A stretch of DNA of 64,000 bases from Ruegeria atlantica (GCF_013032505.1 NZ_WQCG01000005.1:1-64000); one strand, 5' to 3'. Positions 34,606-44,764 are shown, numbered from the stretch's first letter. Notes: generated by a model not told the origin, from the letters alone. Translations and numbers: made by a program.

Positions 34606-36534
34606 TTACTGGTCCCCTGCGCCCGAGTCTGTTTCCGTTTCTGTGGCTTCAGCCTCTGGCTCTGCGTCTTGTGACGTCTCTGTTTCGTCTTCCATCGCTT
34701 CCAGCGCGGTTTCGGAATCCGCAATGGGTTCGGGCCGGATCAGACGGAATTCGATGCGCCTGTTTTCTTCACGTCCGGCCTCGGTATCATTGTCGGCGAT
34801 TGGCTGGGTTTCGCCATAGCCCATCGCGGTAAAGCTAGCTGTGGGCACGCGCCGCGCGCGCAGCTCATTTAAGATGGATTGCGCCCGCGACTGGCTGAGC
34901 TGCTGGTTCATCTCTTCGCGGCCCTGGCTGTCAGTGTGGCCCTGAATCTCCAGTCGGATGGGTCCGCATTCCCGCAGGATGTCGGCGATCTGATTGACCG
35001 TATCGCGCGATTCGGCGGCGACCGTGGCAGAACCTGGTTCAAACGCGATTTTGGAACCTGCCTGAACCTCGGCGATGCGCTCTTCGCAAACACCCGGGTC
35101 GGGCAGCTTGTCTGCGGGCTCGGGTGGTTTTTGATAGGTGATCGACAAGTTGAAATCCTGTGCTTCGCCCAACTTGTCCGACAGCAACCCCGAAATATAA
35201 GCTCTGGTTTTGGGATCATGGCTTATGCCACTCAGGGCCACTTCGTCCGGCGTCACGGTCAGCGCTCCGTTGTGCAGTTGCGACAGTGCCTCAAGCCCGC
35301 TCAGGACGCGAATGGGCCAATCTGCCGGTAAGTCGGGGGCGATGCGGGTAGCTGTATGGACGTGTTCATAACCAAATGCAGCACGTGCATAGCTGTCGAC
35401 CATGTCGCGCAGAGTTTCATCACCCAATCGGCCTCGCATTTGCACCAGCCCTTCGGGGCTCCGCGTAGCTGAGAATTCGGGAGGGCCGGATTGGTCTTCC
35501 GTCTCGGGTTCCGGCAGAACCGCGTGCAGGGCAAAGACCTCGGGCAGTGCGTTTTCCAGTTCGCCGATCACCTGGTCGAACACCGCGGTACTTGTACCTT
35601 CAGCCGCGACCAAGGTGATATCGGCGTCTGATAACGTAACAGTACCCTGACCGATGTCCGACAAGGCCCGAATGCTGAGCACAGCGGCATCAGGCCAACG
35701 TGGAGACGGTTCGCCCAGACCGATGGTGCAGGAGTACGGGCCATGCAGACCTGCATCCTGAGCGGCCGCGACGATCCGATCCCGCGCCTTTTCATCCTGG
35801 GCTGAGCAGGCGTCGAAACGCCCGCCATTTTCATCGATCAGATAGCGCAGCGTAAAGGGCGTAATGACCGGGCGAGGTGCCGAGATCGACAGGCCAATGC
35901 GCAGGCTCGGCGGTGCCGCACGGGTCAACTCTTGCTCGAGCCGCTCTTTTTCCTGCTGGCTGTCGGCAATTGCGGTCACCTTCACAAGACCGGGGCTGGC
36001 CGAGATTTTGGCCCTGGGCAAACGGGTCAGCGCCTCGACCGCAAAAGTAATCGCTTCGTCCCATCCTTTCGGCTTTGGATAATCGGCGGTTTCCAACAAA
36101 TCTGAGACCGGCCCGTCATTCAGCCTGCGCAATCTCTCTGTCAGCGCGTCGCGATCTTCGCTGACCGGGATCAGGCCAATAACCGATATTCCGCTGTCGT
36201 TGCGCAGAATCTCGGCTGAAAAGCGTGGCGAGGCCAGCTGCGTCGTGGGTGCGACTTCCATTTCGTCAATGACGCGCGAGGTGTCGACCTCGGTCCCTGC
36301 CGCTGTCAGAGCGTTGAATCGTGTGGCCTCATCCGAAGCCGTACCAGTCAGAACGACCCGCAGCCCGTCCGATTGGACCTCGGCCCAGTCATGGCCCTTC
36401 AGGTCCAGCGCACGTCGCACGGCGAACTCCGAGGCCTCTTCGACTTTTGTCACGGCAAAACTTGCCGCCAAAAGAGACAGCCCTGCGGACACAAGGAAGA
36501 CAAATGCAACGACGAAGACATAAGGCAGGCGCAT
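34606..36534 (-). CDS. OmpA-family peptidoglycan-binding protein with N-terminal TM and BON-like repeats
   Basis: A 642-residue envelope protein. The N-terminus is a membrane anchor (LPYVFVVAFVFLVSAGLSLLAAS). Residues about 40-480 contain repeated alpha/beta segments like BON domains (for example VVLTGTASDEATRFNAL and VQMRGRLGDETLRDMV). An OmpA C-terminal domain (about 490-605) has EIQGHTDSQGREEMNQQLSQ and the peptidoglycan-contacting Arg later in NRRIEFRL. An acidic tail ends the protein. The layout resembles mycobacterial OmpATb/ArfA. Its stop is one base from the downstream coiled-coil gene. Confidence 0.85.
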   Translation of the reverse strand: MRLPYVFVVAFVFLVSAGLSLLAASFAVTKVEEASEFAVRRALDLKGHDWAEVQSDGLRVVLTGTASDEATRFNALTAAGTEVDTSRVIDEMEVAPTTQLASPRFSAEILRNDSGISVIGLIPVSEDRDALTERLRRLNDGPVSDLLETADYPKPKGWDEAITFAVEALTRLPRAKISASPGLVKVTAIADSQQEKERLEQELTRAAPPSLRIGLSISAPRPVITPFTLRYLIDENGGRFDACSAQDEKARDRIVAAAQDAGLHGPYSCTIGLGEPSPRWPDAAVLSIRALSDIGQGTVTLSDADITLVAAEGTSTAVFDQVIGELENALPEVFALHAVLPEPETEDQSGPPEFSATRSPEGLVQMRGRLGDETLRDMVDSYARAAFGYEHVHTATRIAPDLPADWPIRVLSGLEALSQLHNGALTVTPDEVALSGISHDPKTRAYISGLLSDKLGEAQDFNLSITYQKPPEPADKLPDPGVCEERIAEVQAGSKIAFEPGSATVAAESRDTVNQIADILRECGPIRLEIQGHTDSQGREEMNQQLSQSRAQSILNELRARRVPTASFTAMGYGETQPIADNDTEAGREENRRIEFRLIRPEPIADSETALEAMEDETETSQDAEPEAEATETETDSGAGDQ

Positions 36535-36599
36535 GTGCGGACTATCGACTCCTCGGGTGAGTGTTCGGAACTCTTACAGAGGGCTAGGCCAAGGTGCAA

Positions 36600-37562
36600 T
36601 CAGAGCAACAAGGCGACGCAGAGGAAGATCAGCGGAATAAGGCCGGTGTCGCGGTTGGCGCGGAACAATTGCAGCAGTTTGGCGTTGTCCTCAATATCAA
36701 GTCCACGCAGTTGCCAGGCCATGTGCCACCCCATCGCCCATGGCCCGGCAAGGGCCACCACCAAGGCTATGATTGATGCCTGTGTCGTTGCCGCGTCGAT
36801 TATTGCCAGCCCCATAAGCGCCACGGTGGCGACCAGGAAATACTTCAACCATCGTGCAGTGTCGGTTCCAAACAGGCGGGCTGTGGACTTGATTCCGATC
36901 AGCTCGTCATCCTCGGCGTCCTGATGGGCATAGATCGTGTCATAGAACAGCGTCCATGCAATTCCGGCCACGTACAGCGTGATTGCGGGTACACCTACGG
37001 TTCCCGTGTGCGCAGCCCAGGCCAGCAGGATGCCCCAGTTGAAGGCCAAGCCCAGAAATACCTGCGGCCACCAGGTGAACCGCTTGGCATAGGGGTAAAT
37101 TGTCACCGGCAACAGCGACAGCACGCCCATTGCAATCGCGGCTTGGTTGAACGTCAGAAGAATCATCAGCGCCAGCAGGCATTGCAGCCCCATCCAAATC
37201 ACGGCCTGACGCACGCTGACCTGACCGGATGGGATTGGGCGGGATCGGGTGCGTTCCACCTGCCCATCGAACTCGCGGTCGGTAATGTCGTTCCATGTGC
37301 AGCCTGCGCCGCGCATCAGAAATGCGCCGAAAGCGCAACCGATGGCGATCCAAAGGTCCTCCCATCTGGGGTTACCGTCACTGAGGATGGACAACGCCAA
37401 TCCCCACCAACAGGGAATCAGCAGCAGCCAGGTGCCGATAGGACGATCCGCACGGCTGAGGCGCAGATAAGGGCGGGTGAACGCGGGCGCATAGGTGTCG
37501 ACCCAGTTGCCGCCGACGGCGTCGGCAACTTGTCCGTCTGGTGTTGGCGCATTGCCTTGCAT
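36600..37562 (-). CDS. ubiA: 4-hydroxybenzoate polyprenyltransferase
   Basis: A 320-residue membrane prenyltransferase of ubiquinone synthesis. The two aspartate motifs are present: NDITDREFDGQVERT (N-D-x2-D-x2-x-D) near residue 95 and DAEDDELIGIKSTARLFG near 220. SRPIPSG is also typical. The start at MQGNAPTP is chosen because an upstream extension would run into the divergent rsmE gene 12 bases away. COQ9 at 56641 is another ubiquinone gene in this window. Confidence 0.95.
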   Translation of the reverse strand: MQGNAPTPDGQVADAVGGNWVDTYAPAFTRPYLRLSRADRPIGTWLLLIPCWWGLALSILSDGNPRWEDLWIAIGCAFGAFLMRGAGCTWNDITDREFDGQVERTRSRPIPSGQVSVRQAVIWMGLQCLLALMILLTFNQAAIAMGVLSLLPVTIYPYAKRFTWWPQVFLGLAFNWGILLAWAAHTGTVGVPAITLYVAGIAWTLFYDTIYAHQDAEDDELIGIKSTARLFGTDTARWLKYFLVATVALMGLAIIDAATTQASIIALVVALAGPWAMGWHMAWQLRGLDIEDNAKLLQLFRANRDTGLIPLIFLCVALLL

Positions 37563-37574
37563 ATGTAAGGTCTC

Positions 37575-38300
37575 ATGAGTGCAAAGATTAGACTGTATGT
37601 AGAGCACCCTCTGGGGCAGGGGCAATCGGTTCCTTTGACGCGTGATCAGGCCCATTACCTGTTCGGCGTCATGCGTCTGTCCGTCGGCGGACAGGTCGCG
37701 TTGTTCAATGGGCAGGACGGAGAGTGGCTGACCGAGGTGACCGAGGCAGGTAAGCGGGGTGGCGTTTTAACGTGTTTGGAACAGACCAAACCGCTGCAGT
37801 TGCCACCCGATTTGTGGTTCCTGTTTGCGCCGATTAAAAAGGCGCGCACGGACTTCATCGTTGAAAAAGCAGCCGAAATGGGCGTGGCGCAGATCATGCC
37901 CGTGCAGACCGAATTCACCAATTCTGAACGCATCCGGCAGGACCGCTTGCAGGCTCATGCCGTCGAGGCGGCCGAGCAATGCGGCGGGACTTTTGTGCCC
38001 GGAGTTGCCACATTGCAGCGACTGGACCGCGTGTTTGACAGCTGGCCCGAGGACCGCCAGCTCATGTTCTGCGACGAGGCCGAGGTCGGATCGGCCCTGC
38101 GTCTGGCCGCGAATGAAAAGGGTCAACCTTGGGCTATTTTGATCGGCCCTGAGGGCGGCTTTTCCGATCGCGAGCGCGCTAGGTTGTCGGCTTTGCCTTT
38201 TGCCCATGTTGTCAGCCTCGGTCCGCGCATCTTGCGCGCTGACACTGCCGCTGTCGCGGCGCTGACCATGTGGCAGCAGGCCTTGGGGGATTGGTCGTGA
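37575..38300 (+). CDS. rsmE: 16S rRNA m3U1498 methyltransferase
   Basis: A 241-residue SPOUT-fold enzyme that methylates uridine 1498 of 16S rRNA. It has an N-terminal PUA-like domain (HPLGQGQSVPLTRDQAHYL) and the knot-forming C-terminal motifs (LIGPEGGFSDRE and SLGPRILRADTAAVAAL). It is divergent from ubiA and overlaps the following GNAT gene by four bases (GTGA). Confidence 0.96.
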   Translation: MSAKIRLYVEHPLGQGQSVPLTRDQAHYLFGVMRLSVGGQVALFNGQDGEWLTEVTEAGKRGGVLTCLEQTKPLQLPPDLWFLFAPIKKARTDFIVEKAAEMGVAQIMPVQTEFTNSERIRQDRLQAHAVEAAEQCGGTFVPGVATLQRLDRVFDSWPEDRQLMFCDEAEVGSALRLAANEKGQPWAILIGPEGGFSDRERARLSALPFAHVVSLGPRILRADTAAVAALTMWQQALGDWS

Positions 38301-39145
38301 CGTGGCGGTTGGCGCAGGAAGAGGATGTGCCAGAAATCGACGGCTTCCTTTTCCGGCACATCCAGACCTCGATGTTCCCATTGGCCAACCTGCGGGATTT
38401 TGGCTTGCGCGGTTCCGACCCGCGCGCGGTCAATATGTGGGTTCTGGGCGATGGGCCGCGCGCGGTTTTTGGGATCACGAATGAAGGTATGGTCCTGCCG
38501 CAGTGTCCCGAATGCACGGACGAGGAACTCAGCCAAGCGATTCGCCTAATCCGGGGGCGCAAATTGTTCGGTCTGGCGGCAGAGGCCGGCCAGGCGCGCC
38601 GGGTTCTTCAACTTGCTGGCTGGGAAAACCGGCCTGCGACCCTGAACAGTGATGAGCCGGGTTTCTCGCTGGATCTAAAAGACCTTGTTATGCCGGACAT
38701 CACTGGCGCGGAACTTGTATCGCTAGAGGATCTGGACCGGTCTACTGCAGTGGGTTGGCGGCAAGACTACCTGATCGAAGCAATGGGATTTGACCCTGAG
38801 CGGGCGGAACCACAGGCGCAAAAAGACATCGCAGCCTATATCGGACGTGATACCCATCGGGCTTTGCTGGTGGACGGTCAACCAGTTGGGATGACGGGGT
38901 TCAACTCGCGGTTAGCCCAAGTCGTCCAAATTGGGGGTGTCTACACGCCGCCGGACTTGCGTGGGCATGGCTATGCGCGACTGGCTGTCGCGTTGCATCT
39001 GCGCGAGGCGCGCAGCAACGGCGCAACCCGCGCTGTTCTGTTTGCCGCTAGCGATGCTGCTGCGCGTGCCTATATAGCTATTGGGTTCAGGCCAGCCGGC
39101 CACTATTCCCTGATTTTGTTCAAAAAACCTGAGGATACGGCATGA
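38297..39145 (+). CDS. GNAT family N-acetyltransferase
   Basis: A 282-residue protein with a C-terminal GNAT domain. The acetyl-CoA loop is in GGVYTPPDLRGHGYARLAVALHL (R-x-x-G-x-G/A pattern), and it ends RAYIAIGFRPAGHYSLILF, typical of the fold. The N-terminal 130 residues are a second, less conserved GNAT-like half. The GTG start overlaps the rsmE stop (GTGA). The substrate is unknown. Confidence 0.82.
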   Translation: MTWRLAQEEDVPEIDGFLFRHIQTSMFPLANLRDFGLRGSDPRAVNMWVLGDGPRAVFGITNEGMVLPQCPECTDEELSQAIRLIRGRKLFGLAAEAGQARRVLQLAGWENRPATLNSDEPGFSLDLKDLVMPDITGAELVSLEDLDRSTAVGWRQDYLIEAMGFDPERAEPQAQKDIAAYIGRDTHRALLVDGQPVGMTGFNSRLAQVVQIGGVYTPPDLRGHGYARLAVALHLREARSNGATRAVLFAASDAAARAYIAIGFRPAGHYSLILFKKPEDTA

Positions 39146-39669
39146 GTTTCATCCGACCCGAAGCCAAATTGGCCCTGTGGCGCTGGCGCGAAGTGCTTGC
39201 TGCTGGTGCTGTCCTGCTGGTTGGCCTTAGTTGGATCGGCGGACCCGGTGGGCTGCTGGGTTGGTTGGGTTGGGTTCTTATTGTCGTTTCGATTGCCCTG
39301 GCCATCGTTGGCGTTCAGCGTGCCCGCTTTCGTTCGGGCGCCGGTGGTCCCGGTCTGGTGACAATCGACGAGGGCCAGATCACCTATCTTGGCCCTTTGG
39401 ACGGCGGAATCGTTGCCGCGCGGGAAATCGAACGCCTTGCGCTGGATCCGACTTCGTCCCCGGCGCATTGGGTTCTGGATCAACCGGGGCAGCCTGCGCT
39501 TCACATTCCTGTGAATGCGGAGGGGGCCGAAGCACTGTTCGACGTCTTCTCGGCCTTGCCTGGGTTAAAAACCGAACAAATGCTGTCGGAACTGAACGGT
39601 GGCGCGACGCACCCGGTGGTTATCTGGGAGCGCACTCCCTCGCGCCCGGCCCATTTGCGGTTGCATTGA
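39142..39669 (+). CDS. Two-helix membrane protein of unknown function
   Basis: A 175-residue protein with two closely spaced hydrophobic helices (about 18-60; AAGAVLLVGLSWIGG and LLGWLGWVLIVVSIALAIVG) and a soluble C-terminal domain of about 110 residues with alternating strand-like segments (LVTIDEGQITYLGPLDGGIVAAREIERLAL), reminiscent of a PH-like fold. Its ATG overlaps the GNAT stop by four bases. The conserved position and overlap support a real gene. Confidence 0.75.
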   Translation: MSFIRPEAKLALWRWREVLAAGAVLLVGLSWIGGPGGLLGWLGWVLIVVSIALAIVGVQRARFRSGAGGPGLVTIDEGQITYLGPLDGGIVAAREIERLALDPTSSPAHWVLDQPGQPALHIPVNAEGAEALFDVFSALPGLKTEQMLSELNGGATHPVVIWERTPSRPAHLRLH

Positions 39670-39733
39670 CACTGGCGCGGTTTAAGACCACGACTGACCA
39701 AACGACAGACACAGCAGGATCGGAGCACGGTTC

Positions 39734-41104
39734 ATGTCCATCCCCCAGTCCGGCGGCGGACCGATCGAACGCCATGAGCAACTGGCCGAATATCTAGAAT
39801 CGGGCTGCAAGCCCAAACAGGATTGGCGTATCGGAACCGAGCATGAAAAGTTCGGCTATTGTAAAGACACGCTGAAGCCACTGCCCTTTGAAGGCGAGCG
39901 TTCCATTCTTGCGGTACTTCAGGGCCTGCGTGATCTGCATGGCTGGGCCCCAGTGGAAGAGGCCGGCAAGCTGATCGGGCTGGAAAAAGACGGGGCGAAC
40001 GTCTCGTTGGAACCCGGCGGGCAGCTGGAGCTGTCGGGCGCGCCGTTGGAGACCATTCACGAAACCTGTGACGAGGTGAACGCGCATCTGCGCGACGTGA
40101 AGGATATCGCGGACAAGATCGGTGTTGGGTTCATTGGTCTTGGGGCCGCCCCGATCTGGACGCATGAGGAAATGCCGCTGATGCCCAAGGGGCGCTATCG
40201 GCTGATGAACGACTACATGGAAAAGGTCGGCACAATGGGCCGGTCGATGATGCGCCGGACTTGCACGGTTCAGGTCAATATCGACTTTGGGTCCGAGGCC
40301 GACATGGTGCAGAAACTGCGCGTTGCACTGGCGTTGCAGCCGGTGGCAACCGCTCTGTTTGCCAATTCACCGTTCTTCGAAGGCAAGCCCAACGGCCAGA
40401 AAAGCTGGCGCAGCTATATCTGGCGGCATCTGGATGATGCACGCACCGGCATGCTGCCCTTCGTGTTCGAGGACGGATTCGGGTTTGAAGCCTGGGTGGA
40501 ATACGCCTTGGATGTGCCGATGTATTTCGTCTATCGCGACGGTAAATATATCGACGCGCTGGGCCAGTCCTTCCGGGACTTTTTGCAAGGCAAACTGCCT
40601 GCGTTGCCAGGCGAAACGCCGACGCTGTCTGATTGGGCAGATCACCTGACGACAGCCTTCCCCGAGGCGCGGATCAAAAAGTTCATGGAAATGCGCGGGG
40701 CAGATGGTGGACCGTGGCGGCGCCTGTGCGCCTTACCCGCATTCTGGGTCGGTCTGACCTATGATCAGGGCGCGCTCGACGCGGCTTGGGATCTGGTAAA
40801 AGGCTGGGATGCTGAAACCCGCGAAGCGCTTCGGGTCGCTGCAGCTCAGGACGGTTTGCAGGCGCAGGTCGGCAAAATCAACATGCACGATCTTGCCGGC
40901 GAGGTCGTTTCAATTGCTGAGGCTGGCCTGAAATCCCGCGCCTTCCCCGGTGCCGGTGGGCTGGTGCCGGATGAGACACATTTCTTGAACGCGCTGAAAG
41001 ACAGTATCGAAACCGGTAAGGTTCCGGCGGATGAGTTGCTGGATCACTACAATGGCGACTGGAACGGCGATCTGACCAGGATTTATCCCGATTTCAGTTA
41101 CTGA
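39734..41104 (+). CDS. gshA: Glutamate-cysteine ligase (plant/proteobacterial type)
   Basis: A 456-residue ligase for the first step of glutathione synthesis. It shows the conserved RIGTEHEKFG near residue 32, SLEPGGQLELSGAPLETIH, MRRTCTVQVNIDFG and FEDGFGFEAWVEYALDVPMYF. Length and motifs match the plant-type GCL common in alphaproteobacteria. The product glutathione would feed the GST at 49847 and general thiol metabolism. Confidence 0.96.
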   Translation: MSIPQSGGGPIERHEQLAEYLESGCKPKQDWRIGTEHEKFGYCKDTLKPLPFEGERSILAVLQGLRDLHGWAPVEEAGKLIGLEKDGANVSLEPGGQLELSGAPLETIHETCDEVNAHLRDVKDIADKIGVGFIGLGAAPIWTHEEMPLMPKGRYRLMNDYMEKVGTMGRSMMRRTCTVQVNIDFGSEADMVQKLRVALALQPVATALFANSPFFEGKPNGQKSWRSYIWRHLDDARTGMLPFVFEDGFGFEAWVEYALDVPMYFVYRDGKYIDALGQSFRDFLQGKLPALPGETPTLSDWADHLTTAFPEARIKKFMEMRGADGGPWRRLCALPAFWVGLTYDQGALDAAWDLVKGWDAETREALRVAAAQDGLQAQVGKINMHDLAGEVVSIAEAGLKSRAFPGAGGLVPDETHFLNALKDSIETGKVPADELLDHYNGDWNGDLTRIYPDFSY

Positions 41105-41223
41105 GCCGTCTCTGGGTTCTGTTGCTCTTAAGTGAACTTTTGCCAATTAATTCGATGTGACCTTGCCAATCGGCGGGGTTCATCGGGTATTGTGGGCAAG
41201 GTTTTCCCGAGCGTGATGGCATA

Positions 41224-42291
41224 ATGGCCCGTATCAGCGAACTGCACTATTCCAATGCTTACGCCGCGCAAAGCGGTGTGTCGGAGTTTCTTGAGGTCGC
41301 GCTGAGATCCGATGAGGATCCGGCTAATTTCACAGTGTCATTCTATCAGGCGAATGGCCAGGTTGGTATCGAGATCCCACTGGACCACCCGTCGGTTCAA
41401 GTCTCGATAGACCCCGACAATAATGAACGGGTCTTTGTGATATCCGCGGATTTCTTTCCGATCCTGCTGACAGATCCCAATGGCGGCGGTTCTAACAACT
41501 ACGAAGCTTACGCGCTGACCAATACGTCCACAGGCGAGGTCATTGATTTCTATGATATCGGCGGTGGAACCACGAATATCGTAGCCCAAAACGGGTTGGC
41601 CGCAGGGGAAACATCGGAAAATCTGCCGGTTCTTGTGGGGCCGAACCAGACTACGACGACCTTGCAATTCAACCAGCCTGATCCCGACACACTGGTATAT
41701 GCGCCGCTTTCGCCCGGCGATAGCGGCGCACAGTGTTTCGCAGCCGGTACATTGGTCGACACGCCGGATGGTCCGCGCAGGGTTGAAACTCTGATCCCCG
41801 GTGATCTTGTGGTGACGCAGGACGATGGTGCCTGCGCCATACGCTGGACTGGTGGCCGCACCGTATCCGGGCGGGGTCGTTTTGCGCCGGTTCGCATCCA
41901 CGCCGGGGCGTTGGGGGCGGAAAGAGATGTGTACGTCTCGCCGCAACATCGTCTGCTGGTGGCGGGGTGGCAAGCGCAACTGCTGTTTGGAGAAGATGAA
42001 GTGCTTGTCCCAGCCAAGTCGCTGATCAATGACACCTTCATCACATCCGCGCCTTGCGACATTGTCCACTATGTCCATCTGTTCTTTGACCGGCATCAAC
42101 TGGTGTCGACCTCCGGCCTGATCTCGGAGAGCTTCTTCCCTGGCGCGCAGGCTTTATCCAGCCTTGATCGTGACGCTGCTGACGAACTGTTCGCCTTGTT
42201 CCCCGAGCTTCTGGAACAACCTCAAACCTATGGCCCGACCATTCGCCCCGTGCAGTGCGGCCCGCAAGCGGCAATGCTGCGGGCGATCTGA
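41224..42291 (+). CDS. Hint-domain protein with N-terminal lamin-tail-like domain
   Basis: A 355-residue protein. The C-terminal half is a Hedgehog/intein (Hint) domain that starts at Cys171 (CFAAGTLVDTPDGPRRVE) and contains the internal SPQHRLLV block and HVFLF-like VHYVHLFFDRHQLV. The first 165 residues form strand-rich repeats resembling lamin-tail/LTD domains (ISELHYSNAYAAQSGVSEFLEVAL). Such proteins are abundant in roseobacters and are thought to be secreted and possibly self-cleaving. No signal peptide is visible, and a type I secretion signal cannot be seen by eye. Confidence 0.83.
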   Translation: MARISELHYSNAYAAQSGVSEFLEVALRSDEDPANFTVSFYQANGQVGIEIPLDHPSVQVSIDPDNNERVFVISADFFPILLTDPNGGGSNNYEAYALTNTSTGEVIDFYDIGGGTTNIVAQNGLAAGETSENLPVLVGPNQTTTTLQFNQPDPDTLVYAPLSPGDSGAQCFAAGTLVDTPDGPRRVETLIPGDLVVTQDDGACAIRWTGGRTVSGRGRFAPVRIHAGALGAERDVYVSPQHRLLVAGWQAQLLFGEDEVLVPAKSLINDTFITSAPCDIVHYVHLFFDRHQLVSTSGLISESFFPGAQALSSLDRDAADELFALFPELLEQPQTYGPTIRPVQCGPQAAMLRAI

Positions 42292-42356
42292 TCCGCCCCT
42301 CTTGCTTTCGCGGACTGCTGTGATAGCAGAGCCTCAACAGCATTCAGGGAACCGTC

Positions 42357-43430
42357 ATGGACGATCTTAAGGCAAAATATCTGGGTCAGATCGCCGATGC
42401 AGGCGACGAAAACGCACTCGAAGCGATCCGTGTCGCGGCTGTCGGCAAAAAGGGTGAGGTCGCGCTGAAGATGCGCGAGTTAGGTAAGATGACACCCGAA
42501 GAACGCCAGGTTGCAGGTCCTGCGCTGAACGCCCTGAAGGATGAGATCAACTCGGCCCTGTCAGCCAAGAAAGCCGCTTTGGCCGATGCCGCGCTGGACG
42601 AACGCCTGCGCACAGAATGGCTGGATGTGACTCTGCCAACCCGCGCGCGCCGTCAGGGCTCCATCCACCCGGTCAGCCAGGCGACCGAGGAACTGACCGC
42701 GATCTTTGCCGAACTGGGCTTTTCGGTGGCCGAAGGGCCGCGGATCGAAGACGACTGGTACAACTTTGACGCCCTGAACATCCCCGGCCACCACCCTGCA
42801 CGGGCCGAGATGGACACGTTCTACATGCACCGCGCCGAGGGCGACAATCGCCCGCCGCATGTGCTGCGCACCCATACCTCGCCAGTGCAGATCCGCTCGA
42901 TGGAGAAACAGGGCGCGCCGATCCGCGTGATCTGCCCGGGTGGAGTGTACCGCGCCGACTATGACCAGACCCACACGCCGATGTTCCATCAGGTCGAAGG
43001 GCTGGCCATCGACCAGGACATCTCGATGGCGAACCTGAAATGGGTTCTCGAAGAGTTCGTGAAGGCGTTCTTCGAGGTCGACGATGTCGAACTTCGCTTC
43101 CGCGCCTCGCACTTCCCCTTCACCGAACCGTCGGCCGAGGTCGATATCCGCTGTTCATGGGATAACGGCCAGCTGAAGATTGGCGAGGGCGACGACTGGA
43201 TGGAGATTCTGGGCTCCGGCATGGTCCACCCCAAAGTGATCGCCGCCGGTGGGATTGATCCGGACGTCTATCAGGGCTTTGCCTTTGGCATCGGTATCGA
43301 CCGTCTGGCGATGCTGAAATACGGCATTCCCGATTTGCGGGCGTTCTTTGATAGCGACCTGCGCTGGCTGCGCCACTACGGGTTTGCAGCGCTGGATATG
43401 CCGAACCTGCATGGTGGTTTGAGCCGTTAG
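42357..43430 (+). CDS. pheS: Phenylalanyl-tRNA synthetase alpha subunit
   Basis: A 357-residue class II synthetase subunit. It carries an N-terminal coiled-coil tRNA arm, the motif-2 region with HEQFHQVEG-like [31 protein letters not shown] and the terminal [14 protein letters not shown] motif 3. It charges tRNA-Phe with PheT. Unusually, pheT lies 1.8 kb downstream with three small genes in between instead of being directly adjacent. Confidence 0.97.
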   Translation: MDDLKAKYLGQIADAGDENALEAIRVAAVGKKGEVALKMRELGKMTPEERQVAGPALNALKDEINSALSAKKAALADAALDERLRTEWLDVTLPTRARRQGSIHPVSQATEELTAIFAELGFSVAEGPRIEDDWYNFDALNIPGHHPARAEMDTFYMHRAEGDNRPPHVLRTHTSPVQIRSMEKQGAPIRVICPGGVYRADYDQTHTPMFHQVEGLAIDQDISMANLKWVLEEFVKAFFEVDDVELRFRASHFPFTEPSAEVDIRCSWDNGQLKIGEGDDWMEILGSGMVHPKVIAAGGIDPDVYQGFAFGIGIDRLAMLKYGIPDLRAFFDSDLRWLRHYGFAALDMPNLHGGLSR

Positions 43431-43438
43431 AGAAATGA

Positions 43439-43750
43439 TTGGACGACTGGCTAACAGCATATCGCGATTGGTGGAAACTTAGGGTTTCCAAACTTCCACT
43501 GCTTTGGCTGTTATGTTTGTTTCTCGCGCTGTTTGTGTTGCCAACGCTCGCATCGCGGATTTGGGAAAGTGACTCGACTGCCGTCGTGATCGCTTTCCTT
43601 ATGTCCGCGCTTCTGTTTCTACCGGGCATTCTTATTGCTGGGCTGGAGTTCGTGCGGACAGGAAGTTTCTTCCTGCGCGAAAGAACCCAAAGAGAGAAAA
43701 CTCAAGACCAGATCAATAGACGGAACAGCGGTTTTTGGAAGTGGTGGTAG
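43439..43750 (+). CDS. Small hypothetical membrane protein between pheS and pheT
   Basis: A 103-residue protein starting at TTG eight bases after pheS. Two hydrophobic segments (LPLLWLLCLFLALFVLP and VVIAFLMSALLFLPGILIAG) flank a short loop, followed by a basic Arg/Lys/Gln-rich tail. No known family was recognised. The weak start and lower conservation signals make it less certain than its neighbours. Confidence 0.55.
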   Translation: MDDWLTAYRDWWKLRVSKLPLLWLLCLFLALFVLPTLASRIWESDSTAVVIAFLMSALLFLPGILIAGLEFVRTGSFFLRERTQREKTQDQINRRNSGFWKWW

Positions 43751-43892
43751 ATAGTGTTTCTACTGGTGGTAAACCTTTCGAATTGATCGTTTCAAAGAGC
43801 ATGCGCGGAGCAAAGCCCGATAGCGCGGCTTGTCACAATCTCGCACGGGGTTGTGACGTGACAGCGGGCGCAGTCTCGCTAGGGTTCGGCAG

Positions 43893-44699
43893 ATGATTTA
43901 CCGACTGCTCTGCCTTATCTTGCTGACCGTCACACCCACCTTTGCCATGGGGCCATGGAACACCGACTGCCACGGCGATACCGCCTGTGAGCTCGGTGAC
44001 CGCTCATACCATGTGCTGGAACCTGAGGGTTGGGACGGGGAAACCCCTTTGCCGGTGTTGCTGCATTTCCACGGTTGGGCGCGGCAGGGGACCGTAGTGG
44101 TGAATCATGAGCGAATCGCAGGCGCGACCAAGCTGCGCGGTGTGTTGTTGGTGGCCCCGAACGGGTTGGGCAAAAGCTGGGATTTCTGGACCTCGGACAC
44201 CGGCGACGTGCCTTTTGCCGACCGGGTGTTGGAGGACGTCGCCAAACGCTATCCGATTGACCCGGACCGCATCTATGTCTCTGGCTATTCGTTCGGCGGC
44301 GCGATGGCGTGGCGTTATGTCTGTCAGTCGGGAAATGACACGGCCGCTTTGCTGGCGGTCGCAGGCTCGATCCGCCAGACCGAGGACTGCCCGCAGGCCC
44401 CGGCCGAGGTGCGCCATGTGCACGGGACCAGCGATACCGTGATGGATTTCCCTTTTGGGCCGGGCGGGGATACGACCTATCCGGTGGCACTGTGGCGGCA
44501 GAAGTTCGGGTGTGAAACAGCGACGCCGCGCGGGGATTGGAGCGTGGTGCCGATCCTGACGCTCAGCCGGGTGGAATGGACCGATTGCGCCCGGGGGCAG
44601 GTTTCGCTGGATACGCATCCGGGCGGGCATTTCATCCCGCACGGCTGGATTGGGCGGCAGTTGGATGAGCTGCTGGGGCGTGAACCGACATACCCCTGA
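43893..44699 (+). CDS. Secreted alpha/beta hydrolase, polyhydroxybutyrate depolymerase-like
   Basis: A 268-residue hydrolase with a signal peptide (IYRLLCLILLTVTPTFAMG). The lipase box is YSFGGAM (G-x-S-x-G type as S-G-Y-S-F-G-G). LLHFHGW provides the oxyanion region, and a His near HPGGHFIPH is the likely catalytic base. The pattern matches LpqC/PHB-depolymerase-like esterases. The substrate (polyester or other ester) is unknown. It is one of three genes inserted between pheS and pheT. Confidence 0.85.
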   Translation: MIYRLLCLILLTVTPTFAMGPWNTDCHGDTACELGDRSYHVLEPEGWDGETPLPVLLHFHGWARQGTVVVNHERIAGATKLRGVLLVAPNGLGKSWDFWTSDTGDVPFADRVLEDVAKRYPIDPDRIYVSGYSFGGAMAWRYVCQSGNDTAALLAVAGSIRQTEDCPQAPAEVRHVHGTSDTVMDFPFGPGGDTTYPVALWRQKFGCETATPRGDWSVVPILTLSRVEWTDCARGQVSLDTHPGGHFIPHGWIGRQLDELLGREPTYP

Positions 44700-44764
44700 T
44701 CATTTGACTTGGACGGGTATTTCCAGCTTGGTTGCCCGGAATGATCCGAAAATGGAACTGCCCG

